From positions 992,001 to 1,056,000 of the forward strand of contig NZ_LT629796.1 of NCBI RefSeq assembly GCF_900106065.1: DNA of 64,000 nucleotides, in the 5' to 3' direction. Below the pieces are notes generated by a model. The model worked only from the letters and a program-made list of their open reading frames with translations, was not told where the DNA came from and did not search any database. Source of the DNA: Pseudomonas mandelii. Lineage in GTDB: Bacteria > Pseudomonadota > Gammaproteobacteria > Pseudomonadales > Pseudomonadaceae. This document shows positions 37,029 to 44,749 of the stretch, one piece after another. The translations under genes and the position numbers were made by a program. Position 1 is the first letter of the stretch. Each line of letters begins with the position of its first letter.

Positions 37029-38609
37029 TCAGTTCACCTTTTGCTCAAGCATGATCAATCGGGCGCGTTCTTTGGCGACGCGAACGGTCTGCCCGGTGCG
37101 CTGCATTTTCCAGGCAGCCCAGGCCAGGAACAGGCCACTGCCCAGGCAGGTCAGATCGAACCCGGCGAGCGTCCAGTCACCTTGAGCCAGCGTCACGCCC
37201 AAGTGATACGGCGTGGTCAGCGCGCTCAACAGCGGCACCCCGCAGAACAGCAACGCGGCCAGCGCCAATTGCTCGATCCATGCCGCGCGACCACAACGTA
37301 ACACTGCGTGAACCACGCTCAAGCCCCAGACGATGAAGAAGCTGTTCACTTCCCAATCCGCCCGGGTGGCCATCTCCACCGGCAGCAACCGATTGGCCCA
37401 GAAAAATGCCGCCACCGCGACCACCAGCCCGGACATGCTGGCAATGTTCAGCACTTCCACCAGCCGCAGTTCGAAGGGCATTACACCGCTTTTCACATGT
37501 TTGAGCTGACGCTTGCCGAGCCAGATCACCAGACCGGTTCCGATCATCGCCGTGCTCGCCACCCCGCAGATGAAGTACAGCCAGCGCAGCACGGGGCTCG
37601 CGAAATGGCCCATGTGCAAGCCATAGAAACTGCCGGCGATGGCCATCGGCACCGGTTGCTGTGGCGTGGCGCTGAGTTGCTGGCCGGTCACGCCGTGGAA
37701 GGTCACCGCGCTGCTGGCGTCATAAATCACGCGGTCTGCATCATCCCTTGAGACGACAATCGAGGCATTCGCATCCCCCGGATTGTTCACCGTCAGCCGT
37801 TCCGCCCGGCCGCCCGACCACTGCGCGCGCGCCCGCTCCAGCAACGGCGCCATCGGTGCCAGTTCCGCCGGTTTGCCGGCCAGTTCGGGCGTGCCGGAGG
37901 CCGGGAATACCTCCGCGTAAAACGCGCGGGGATCGCCTTTGTACGAAGCCAGGATGCTCGCCGGCATCACCATCGCCATGAAAATCACCAGGCTGCTGTA
38001 GGTGATCATCAGGTGAAACGGCAACACCAGAACGCCCACCGCGTTGTGCCCGTCCAGCCAGGAACGCTGGCCTTTGCGCGGGCGGAAGGTGAAGAAGTCC
38101 TTGAAGATTTTCTTGTGGGTGATGATCCCGGTGATCAGGCCGATGAACATCACCATGGCCGCGATGGTCGACAACCAGCGGCCCCACGGATAGGGCATTT
38201 GCAGCTGGAAGTGGAAGCGATAGAAGAAATCGCCGCCCATCGATTCGCGGCCCTGCACTTCGCTGCCGGTTTGCGCGTCGAGCAGTTTCTCGGTGAATTG
38301 CCCGCGCTCGCCGGGCTTGGCCGGGGTCTGTTGCCAGCGCACTGACAGGCCCGGTTCCCGGGCACTCGGCAGGTCGATCAACCAGCGCGAGGCGCCGGCC
38401 GCGTGTTGCTGGAGGTAGTTTTGCGCCAGCGTCAGACTGGCTTCGGAGGTCACCGCACGCGCCGGTATCTCGGGCTGCATCCAGTGACTGATCTCGTCCT
38501 TGAAATAGGCGAGCGTGCCGGTCAGGAAAATCGCGAACAACAACCAGCCGAAGGTCAACCCGGCCCAGGTGTGCAACCAGGCCATCGCCTGACGAAATCC
38601 CTCTTTCAT
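37029..38609 (-). CDS. PepSY-domain iron transporter / reductase-like membrane protein
   Basis: A 526-residue inner-membrane protein with about six transmembrane helices. HTWAGLTFGWLLFAIFLTGTLAYFKDEI forms the first, with the helix His typical of PepSY_TM proteins. A periplasmic PepSY region (residues 35-150) follows, and paired His in FYGLHMGHFASPV lie later. Related proteins (FpvG, FoxB, PiuB) reduce ferric siderophores in the periplasm or take up the chelates. I choose the ATG at 38609, which overlaps the DUF3649 stop as ATGA, over a start 5 codons upstream. Confidence 0.9.
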   Translation of the reverse strand: MKEGFRQAMAWLHTWAGLTFGWLLFAIFLTGTLAYFKDEISHWMQPEIPARAVTSEASLTLAQNYLQQHAAGASRWLIDLPSAREPGLSVRWQQTPAKPGERGQFTEKLLDAQTGSEVQGRESMGGDFFYRFHFQLQMPYPWGRWLSTIAAMVMFIGLITGIITHKKIFKDFFTFRPRKGQRSWLDGHNAVGVLVLPFHLMITYSSLVIFMAMVMPASILASYKGDPRAFYAEVFPASGTPELAGKPAELAPMAPLLERARAQWSGGRAERLTVNNPGDANASIVVSRDDADRVIYDASSAVTFHGVTGQQLSATPQQPVPMAIAGSFYGLHMGHFASPVLRWLYFICGVASTAMIGTGLVIWLGKRQLKHVKSGVMPFELRLVEVLNIASMSGLVVAVAAFFWANRLLPVEMATRADWEVNSFFIVWGLSVVHAVLRCGRAAWIEQLALAALLFCGVPLLSALTTPYHLGVTLAQGDWTLAGFDLTCLGSGLFLAWAAWKMQRTGQTVRVAKERARLIMLEQKVN

Positions 38610-38911
38610 GCGTGGCCCATCCAATTAGCCAACCCCGACACCGCCGCCAGCAGCAGGCTCGCCACAATCAATCCGAACCAGGCTCGCCAGGCACTGCGAC
38701 AGGCAAAACACCAGAGCACCGCGATCAGGTAGGCCAGAAAAGAGCTCATCATCCCGGTCACCACCGCTTCGGCCCGGGCCATCGGCAACCATGAACTCAA
38801 GCTGACACTGGCCAGCGCTGCGACGATATAGCCGCCCAACACCGCAGCCAGCACTCGAGAAGTGACCGCCAATCGATAAGGAACGGGGAGCGTGCGGGTT
38901 TTGCCTTTCAT
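38606..38911 (-). CDS. DUF3649 small membrane protein, first gene of the iron operon
   Basis: A 101-residue protein with three transmembrane helices. It has the family pattern YRLAVTSRVLAAVLGGYIVAALASVSL and a conserved WCFACRSAWRAW. It is the promoter-proximal gene of the DUF3649-PepSY-DUF3325-fecI-fecR run, whose four junctions are all overlapping or abutting. A Fur-box-like sequence lies 60 nt upstream of the start. Confidence 0.88.
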   Translation of the reverse strand: MKGKTRTLPVPYRLAVTSRVLAAVLGGYIVAALASVSLSSWLPMARAEAVVTGMMSSFLAYLIAVLWCFACRSAWRAWFGLIVASLLLAAVSGLANWMGHA

Positions 38912-38971
38912 GGTTCGACCTTGAAACCAGGTGAGGCCGCATCAAAGTCATGGGGCCAACAAGACCGCAAT

Positions 38972-38990
38972 ATTAATGATAAATATTCTC
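38972..38990. promoter_or_regulatory. Candidate Fur box
   Basis: attaatgataaatattctc matches the 19-bp GATAATGATAATCATTATC consensus at 14 positions. It lies 61-79 nt upstream of the DUF3649 start, where Fur would repress the iron operon. Confidence 0.65.
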
Positions 38991-39206
38991 ATACGCAAAA
39001 GAGTTCCGATGAGATCGCTTGTTCCGGACAGTTCGATTGCGATGCGAGGGGTGCCAAGCCGCTGATCCGCGGGCTCGGGAACGATCAGTTGATTGATCGG
39101 CAAAACGAAAACGGGCCTGCTTACTAACTTATACCCTAACGACACATATTTTTTGAGGAGAGTACTTAAAACCTAGTGAAATCAGGATATTGAGCACCAA
39201 AGATTT

Positions 39207-39226
39207 ACGATGTATATATACATCGT
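39207..39226. promoter_or_regulatory. Perfect 20-bp palindrome
   Basis: ACGATGTATATATACATCGT is a perfect dyad, located where the core iron locus gives way to the mobile trio. It could be an operator or an end of the inserted element. No second copy is visible in the window. Confidence 0.5.
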
Positions 39227-39243
39227 TATACATCCCAACTCCC

Positions 39244-39272
39244 AAGCGCCGCGGTAACGTCGGCGCTTTTTT
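39244..39272 (+). terminator. Intrinsic terminator, plus orientation
   Basis: AAGCGCCG-cggtaacgt-CGGCGCTT is followed by TTTTTTC. No plus-strand gene precedes it within 300 nt, so it either closes an unrecognised small transcript or insulates the gmtX 3' end. Confidence 0.55.
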
Positions 39273-39295
39273 CGTAATCGGAACCGTAACCCCCG

Positions 39296-39309
39296 CCCCC
39301 CCCCCCCCC
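39296..39309. repeat. Poly-C tract (14 C)
   Basis: A run of 14 C, preceded by ccccg, lies 38 nt beyond the gmtX stop. Such homopolymers are prone to slippage. It is intergenic here. Confidence 0.85.
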
Positions 39310-39347
39310 GCACCAGTTCCCATTGACTGCGGGCTGGCCTTTGAGGG

Positions 39348-40010
39348 TCAATCGCCCAGTACCTTTCGGATAGCACGGGCAAAGCCCACCTCGAACACCG
39401 TCCGGCCGCGCTCGCTCAGGATCTCTCCGTGGCTGCCTTCATGCAGGTCACGTTCTTCCAGGTAATCGGCCGACACTGCCTTCTGCAAGGCATCGCGTTC
39501 TGATGGGGTCAGGTGTGCGGACAGGGAGAGCACAGCCACAGGCTGCTTTCCAGACGCAACCGAAATGGTCGCACCCAAGGGGCGCCGGTCCACGGTTAAC
39601 TGTGTCGTGGACTTCAGGACGTTGAGTTGCGCCTTGAGCGTGTCACGTTCTGAGATAATGGCCTGCATGATGGAACGGATAGCTGGGTCCCCGATGCGCA
39701 TCAAGTACTCATGGCTTGCCAGCATCTTTTTTGGTTTGGGAGCAGGCGGCCCGGCATAGGCCGCCCAAGCTTCAATAAGGATTCGGTAGTCTGCGGATTG
39801 GGCATTGTAGAGCGCGCGCCCTTTCATGATGCCCTCGGCTTCGATCAGGCGACCTATTGCTGGCAACGAAAACTCCCGCGAGCCGGTCTCGTTCTGCTTG
39901 CCGCACACCTCATGCATCTTTGTCAGGTTTGCCCTGCGGTTCGAGCGTCCGCCTTTCGCGAGTAGCGACTCAAGGACCGCGTCCGGATGGATGTCGGTTA
40001 TTCCGTTCAT
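39348..40010 (-). CDS. gmtX: Gamma-mobile-trio protein GmtX
   Basis: A 220-residue protein matching the third member of the gamma-mobile trio. It has an N-terminal helical region (HPDAVLESLLAKGGRSNRRANLTKMHEVC) with a helix-turn-helix-like look, a central coiled segment (IISERDTLKAQLNVLKS) and a C-terminal domain ending VFEVGFARAIRKVLGD. Its biochemical function is not established; in the published trio it always accompanies GmtY and GmtZ on transferable islands. It lies 3 nt after gmtZ, which implies one operon. The element boundary on this side probably falls between here and 39.1 kb. Confidence 0.85.
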   Translation of the reverse strand: MNGITDIHPDAVLESLLAKGGRSNRRANLTKMHEVCGKQNETGSREFSLPAIGRLIEAEGIMKGRALYNAQSADYRILIEAWAAYAGPPAPKPKKMLASHEYLMRIGDPAIRSIMQAIISERDTLKAQLNVLKSTTQLTVDRRPLGATISVASGKQPVAVLSLSAHLTPSERDALQKAVSADYLEERDLHEGSHGEILSERGRTVFEVGFARAIRKVLGD

Positions 40011-40013
40011 GCT

Positions 40014-42602
40014 TCATCTCTCTTGAAGAAGTGCTTCCCCGCGGGAGTGCCTGGTAAAGTTTGCCGTGGGCAACAACGAAGTGAGATCCAAGTTGAAGTG
40101 CTGGCTGAGACTGACACCCGCATCTATCAGGTGAATGACTTCTCGCTTCCCCAGGGCCGGATTTTTCGGGTTCATTTGCCGAGCCAAGTGCCGCAGGAAG
40201 GCGTTACCCACTTTGAGCTGCTCTTCTTCGCTTAACAGCATGAATACCGGCGCCATATCGTCTCGATAAAGCACTGCATCAAGCAATTGACTACGGCGAA
40301 ACACAGCCTTGCCCGGTTCTAGGTCGGGATAGACCTCAACGTCTTCACACACGCCCGCGAGCTGGAGCAATTCGGACTCTGTTTCCTCGAAGGTGACATG
40401 GACGTCCGCTACCGTGCCGACAGCAATCATTTGCGTACAATTATCATGGGGGGCCTCAAGCGCCGCCTTACAACGTTCAATGAGTCGCCAGCAAGAGACC
40501 AAGTCTTCGGCGAGATCACTGAAGCGTTTCATGGACTTTTCCCATACACGCTCAGCTTGTCGATAGTCGTTCATTCGGGTGAAGGGATGGCGGATTTCTT
40601 CAGCATCTATTTTTTGCTTTTTCAGATGCTGGAGTTCGTTTTCCGACGCGAGGCAGGTGTTTCGCGCTTCGTCGAAATGGTAGGCGAGTGTGTTGAAGTG
40701 GGAGGTGAGTGCAGGCAGGTGGTGTGGTTCCGTTACGAACCAGCGGCAACGTATGCAGTTGCGAATGCCTCCTGGAACGGGCGTGAATTTTGGAACCGAT
40801 GGTGACCCGATATTCACCCCGCCGTTGTGGCAGCCATCGACCGCACTGTTTTCTTCTAATGCGCTAGTGTTCCCACCAACAAGGCAAAGGCCGTGGTGCA
40901 TGGGCACCCAGCCCGTCGGGTTGCGGGCGGCAGGATGCTCTGGGATGGCGGCCGCGACACTCGATATGCTGTTACAGATAATATTCTGTAGAAGCTCACC
41001 GTGCTCGGTGTCGAGCAAAAACGTCTGAATGCTCGCTTCTTTGTTCGCCTCCAGGCGATCTGCCGCACCGAGCAGTATGTCGCGAATGTGCGTCGCACCA
41101 GGCTTTGTGTAGTAAATGGTCATCAGCAGGCGGCTGTGTCCGACCAGCTTTTGGAGTATGGGGAAAGGTACTTTCCCATCCAAGGCAAGAGCGGTGATGA
41201 GGGAGACACGCAAGCTGTGTAGGGGGAATAAAGTCTTCGACGCATAGACACCGGGCTCCACCGGGGGAATAAAAAGAATTGGAGTACCGTTGCGATGGGT
41301 TTCGCCCCTAGCAGCAAGTCGCTGTTGAAGGGTTTCAAGCAGGCGGTACCAGCTAGGTGCCAATGTCATTTCTTTAAGCGGAAGATGGTGCTCGCCCTCA
41401 GCTGTTTCAGGCATCCGAAAGAGAAAGCAGGCGTCAGCATAACTGGCGAGCTGCACGTCGGTCTTTACCTTTAAATGGCGACCGTCAAGTTCTGCCCAAG
41501 GCGTACGCCGTGAGATGGGGTTGTACTTCTCTTGCCAGTTACGCAGCTTCTCCAGCCAATAGAAGACATCTTGATGTACCGGTCCGCCGACGAGCCAAGG
41601 CAGGTTGTAGCCTTTGTCAGGGCCGAACTTTAAGGTGTCGGAGGTCTTGTTGGTGCTGATGTACAAAATCGTTGAAACAGCCTCACCATCGGCTAGTGGA
41701 TTACTTTTTCGGAACACGCCCTGTTGCAAGGGCCTTCGTTCGCTGCCCTGCGCGAGCGGGCTCGAATTTAAAGCCCAACCCTCTGCTGAGAATCGCCAGG
41801 TGTCCGCTTCTCCGGAATCGAGCATACGAACCTGGAACGTGCGCAGAGGCAAGATGAGCTTCACTAACAGGGCCACCCAACGGACGGGACTCCATATTTC
41901 CAAGCGAGTGTCAGTTCGTATCGGGCGTACACGCCATATGCAATCTGGGTCGTTTTTGTCGATCTGGTCTTCTGAGACTTCAAACCAGTCGGGCGCACAG
42001 ATCCCGGATTTGCCGATCCCGCTACCTATCGCGCTCTGCGCCCAATGCCAGTCTTTGAAATGCGGACCGGCCGCCAATATCTGTCGCAGTTCATCAATAT
42101 AGCCGTAGGGGAGTGGCGAATGGACGCTCTCGTCCCGCTTGGGGATCGCACACCTGGAAAGACGGGGCACCGGATTGTAGAACGCCGGTGAGACCACCAA
42201 CTGCCCGTAATCAGAGGTTTCGCTAAAGTCGAGCAGCAAAACGAAATTAAGGAACGCATGGATAGTGTTGTTGTAGTTGATACCGTCGACCGAATCAGGG
42301 CATACCGTGCGATAAAAATCGGGCAGAATCGTATCTCGGCTCAAGAATGCGGCGGGGTCGAGTGGCAGCCCCTGCCTGATAATGTAACGTTCCAGGAAAA
42401 TAGCCATCGCTGTAAGCCGAGATGCCATCCCCCGCACTTCGCCCTTCAACCATTTCACAGCCAAGCGTTGCCACGGAGCAAGCTGGGGGTATTCACGTCC
42501 TACCCAGCCAAGGGACGTGTCACTCTTGCGAGTCAGTCCCTTCTTCTTTGGTACCGTGATTTCGGATACAGATGGCTCGATCGCTTTCTTTTCTTGAGAC
42601 AT
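40014..42602 (-). CDS. gmtZ: Gamma-mobile-trio protein GmtZ (VPA1269 family), with recombinase-like core
   Basis: An 862-residue protein of the VPA1269 family. A tyrosine-recombinase-like core can be read in it. An Arg lies in LPLRTFQVRMLD (about residue 240), H462 and R465 in LHSLRVSL, GHSR about 20 residues later, and tandem Tyr (Y497, Y498) in MTIYYTK. Beyond the core is a Cys/His segment (NCIRCRWFVTEPHH) that may bind zinc, then a long helical C-terminal region. Family members are known from the gamma-mobile trio between GmtY and GmtX, exactly this order. It follows gmtY by 9 nt. Confidence 0.88.
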   Translation of the reverse strand: MSQEKKAIEPSVSEITVPKKKGLTRKSDTSLGWVGREYPQLAPWQRLAVKWLKGEVRGMASRLTAMAIFLERYIIRQGLPLDPAAFLSRDTILPDFYRTVCPDSVDGINYNNTIHAFLNFVLLLDFSETSDYGQLVVSPAFYNPVPRLSRCAIPKRDESVHSPLPYGYIDELRQILAAGPHFKDWHWAQSAIGSGIGKSGICAPDWFEVSEDQIDKNDPDCIWRVRPIRTDTRLEIWSPVRWVALLVKLILPLRTFQVRMLDSGEADTWRFSAEGWALNSSPLAQGSERRPLQQGVFRKSNPLADGEAVSTILYISTNKTSDTLKFGPDKGYNLPWLVGGPVHQDVFYWLEKLRNWQEKYNPISRRTPWAELDGRHLKVKTDVQLASYADACFLFRMPETAEGEHHLPLKEMTLAPSWYRLLETLQQRLAARGETHRNGTPILFIPPVEPGVYASKTLFPLHSLRVSLITALALDGKVPFPILQKLVGHSRLLMTIYYTKPGATHIRDILLGAADRLEANKEASIQTFLLDTEHGELLQNIICNSISSVAAAIPEHPAARNPTGWVPMHHGLCLVGGNTSALEENSAVDGCHNGGVNIGSPSVPKFTPVPGGIRNCIRCRWFVTEPHHLPALTSHFNTLAYHFDEARNTCLASENELQHLKKQKIDAEEIRHPFTRMNDYRQAERVWEKSMKRFSDLAEDLVSCWRLIERCKAALEAPHDNCTQMIAVGTVADVHVTFEETESELLQLAGVCEDVEVYPDLEPGKAVFRRSQLLDAVLYRDDMAPVFMLLSEEEQLKVGNAFLRHLARQMNPKNPALGKREVIHLIDAGVSLSQHFNLDLTSLLPTANFTRHSRGEALLQER

Positions 42603-42611
42603 TGGCTTTCC

Positions 42612-44009
42612 TTATTCACAGACGTTCATCGCGCTCATCAAATCAGTCGTCGCAAGGCCGTTCTCAATTTGTTTCTCACGCAGTCGGTGCGCGGCCGCTG
42701 CGAGTTCCGCCAAGACCTCTCGGGTCGTAGCTTGCGTATAAACCTCCTGACTTTCCAATGAGGCGTGATGCATAAAGCGCCGAATCAATGTTTTATCCAC
42801 GCCTGCGGAACGCAGTCGCCGGCCATAGGCGTGCCGATGTCCATGCGGTGTTGTTCCCAGTGCCTTGCCCACTGTGAGGCCTATGCGCTCGCATGCCGCA
42901 GCATGAGCCTTGTTGTATTGAGTCAGCGTATACATCGCGCCGACGGGAGCCCGGTACAGATTGATGAAAGCGAAAGGGTGGTCACGCTCAAAGCGCACGA
43001 CTTGGTCGAGGTAGCGTCGCCAGAGGTGCAGAAACCATTCGCCATACTCCGGTAGGAACCAATAGGCCTGCTTGTAATAGGGGGCGTCGTGTATACCGCC
43101 TTTCCACCCAGCATGACGGCGATCAAGTAAATCAGTACGCGGCGCCAAGCCGAACTCATTGGCAAGGTATTCCGCTCGATTACCTTTTCGGGATTTTCCA
43201 CGTTCGTCATACCAATCACTGGGGGCTGCACCGTGGCTTGGATGGTGAATGAGGACCTTGGCTTGGCCTGGGTTCGCGGAATCGGGGAACACGTCGGGGA
43301 TATAGAGGTGGAAAGGCTCGGATTCGCGGAAGCCGGCGCCGTGCTGCAGCAATGTGATGAGCATGCCACGGTAATCGTAGCGACCGGCTGTACGAAATCC
43401 CTTCATCAGAAGCTCCTCGAAACGCTCCTCTGGAAATGCCGGCGGTTCGTCTTTTTCAACTTTGGGGAGACGTCGACCACGCACTCGGTGTCCCGTTTCC
43501 AGCGATACGTTCGCGGCCCACGTATGCCCAAGAAATGCCTTGCTGCGCCGATACTGGTACGCAGCCTCGTCGGTCTGTCGGTCGAAGGCGCCACCCGCAT
43601 AGCGGGGATTCACCTTGGGCGCCTCGGGGCGCATCTCGCCGAGCCATTCGAAGAAGTCGGTCAGGTGGGTGATGATGTGCGAGGCATCCTGTGGCGACCG
43701 CGGAGCCCAGCATAACCCGCTAGGATCGATTCCGGTTTCGCGGTCGAACGTCCCTGTGTAGAGGCGCTGAGCAAAGTTCTGAAACAGGTGATAAGTGTCG
43801 CGCTCGGCGGGGTTGCTTTGCAGGTACTCGAGAAACATTCGCACCGAGCGTGCGACCTTTGTCATCCACGTCAGACTTCGGTCGTGACTGTGGTGAAGGC
43901 AGTAATCGAGCAGTGGTTCCAGCACACCGCAGGACGTCAACAAAGCTGGAAGCTCTGTGTAGGCACCAGTGGCATCTGAGTAGACGCGAGTCTTTACGGT
44001 CACAAACAT
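42612..44009 (-). CDS. gmtY: Gamma-mobile-trio tyrosine recombinase GmtY
   Basis: A 465-residue site-specific tyrosine recombinase, first gene of the trio. The N-terminal SAM-like core-binding domain spans about residues 40-150. The catalytic set is complete: R228 (GAGFRESE), H389 and R392 (PHGHRHAYG), the H of MHHASLES, and the nucleophile Y424 (SQEVYTQ). It should cut and rejoin the ends of the island. The ATG at 44009 opens MFVTVKTRVYSD. It is preceded by a small co-directional gene and, further up, by the nested dyad at 44335-44429. Confidence 0.9.
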   Translation of the reverse strand: MFVTVKTRVYSDATGAYTELPALLTSCGVLEPLLDYCLHHSHDRSLTWMTKVARSVRMFLEYLQSNPAERDTYHLFQNFAQRLYTGTFDRETGIDPSGLCWAPRSPQDASHIITHLTDFFEWLGEMRPEAPKVNPRYAGGAFDRQTDEAAYQYRRSKAFLGHTWAANVSLETGHRVRGRRLPKVEKDEPPAFPEERFEELLMKGFRTAGRYDYRGMLITLLQHGAGFRESEPFHLYIPDVFPDSANPGQAKVLIHHPSHGAAPSDWYDERGKSRKGNRAEYLANEFGLAPRTDLLDRRHAGWKGGIHDAPYYKQAYWFLPEYGEWFLHLWRRYLDQVVRFERDHPFAFINLYRAPVGAMYTLTQYNKAHAAACERIGLTVGKALGTTPHGHRHAYGRRLRSAGVDKTLIRRFMHHASLESQEVYTQATTREVLAELAAAAHRLREKQIENGLATTDLMSAMNVCE

Positions 44010-44039
44010 GATGCGTGCTCTATCTGTGGAGTGTGCAGG

Positions 44040-44237
44040 TCAAAGCGTCCATTCGTGGCTTTCTTCAACGACCTGATGCGACTCGCTGACCACGATGAGC
44101 GCCTTGCCGCGATGCACCAGGCAAAAACTGGATACGAGGTCAGCATCGACACCGGCAGCAGCTGGTGTATCGCCAAGTGCGCCGATCCAGATGTAGCGGT
44201 GAGTTTCGAGGCACGCCAGGTAATAGCCGGTAGGCAT
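44040..44237 (-). CDS. Small hypothetical protein upstream of gmtY
   Basis: A 65-residue product from the second of two close ATGs, chosen because GGAG lies 8 nt upstream of it; the first ATG would add two residues. It reads MPTGYYLACLETHRYIWIGAL and ends VVSESHQVVEESHEWTL, with a beta-then-alpha look and no known motif. It is 30 nt upstream of gmtY on the same strand, so it is probably the first gene of the transcript. Function is unknown; an excision or regulatory role would be guesswork. Confidence 0.5.
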   Translation of the reverse strand: MPTGYYLACLETHRYIWIGALGDTPAAAGVDADLVSSFCLVHRGKALIVVSESHQVVEESHEWTL

Positions 44238-44334
44238 ATGCATTGCTCCAATCGATGAAGTTGCGAGGTGCCAAGCGTGCTGAAGTTATAGAAGACAGAT
44301 TAAGATATGGCAACGATGTGAAATGTGAACGCTC

Positions 44335-44429
44335 CGTAAACGTTGTCTATGGGGTTTACGGATGCGTTGTGTAAACCACTTTTATGACTTGTTAACCTAA
44401 GTGGTTAACAGTGCAAAAATTAGGTTTAC
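44335..44429. promoter_or_regulatory. Nested symmetrical dyads of GTWWAC motifs upstream of the trio
   Basis: Six GTWWAC motifs occur in 95 nt. GTAAACC (44371), GTTAACC (44391), GGTTAAC (44403) and GGTTTAC (44423) form two inverted pairs with one shared centre at 44400, separated by 13, 5 and 13 nt. A third inverted pair, CGTAAAC (44335) and GTTTACG (44354), lies next to them towards the trio. This is an operator array or a recombination site. The following 44430-44749 is AT-rich and shows no gene. Confidence 0.6.
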
Positions 44430-44749
44430 AAGCTCATGAATGTCCGCTCGATGATAGAAGGATCACAAACATTCGTCCGTTTTCCTAATTTAATCAGGTG
44501 CCTAGGACCTGGACACTTTTAACCAAGCAGTTCTGGTGCCGACGGAGTGCTTCGATGCGCAATATCGAAGTTTTTTTCGATACCCACGAATTTCTAACGA
44601 TGGCACATTACGGAAACTGAAGATGTCTAGGAACCAAACGGCCTAGATCAAATAGCACGCGCAGCGAGAAAAGCGCCATCCAAGGAAACGACTAGAATGG
44701 GCGTGGTTGCTTTTTACTGAACGCAAAAAGGTCACCATAGTATTTTTCC

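Noticed and set aside
39160..39347. A tRNA or tmRNA gene as the integration site of the island
   Set aside because: I looked for a cloverleaf or CCA end near the trio and found none; the palindrome and hairpin do not form one.
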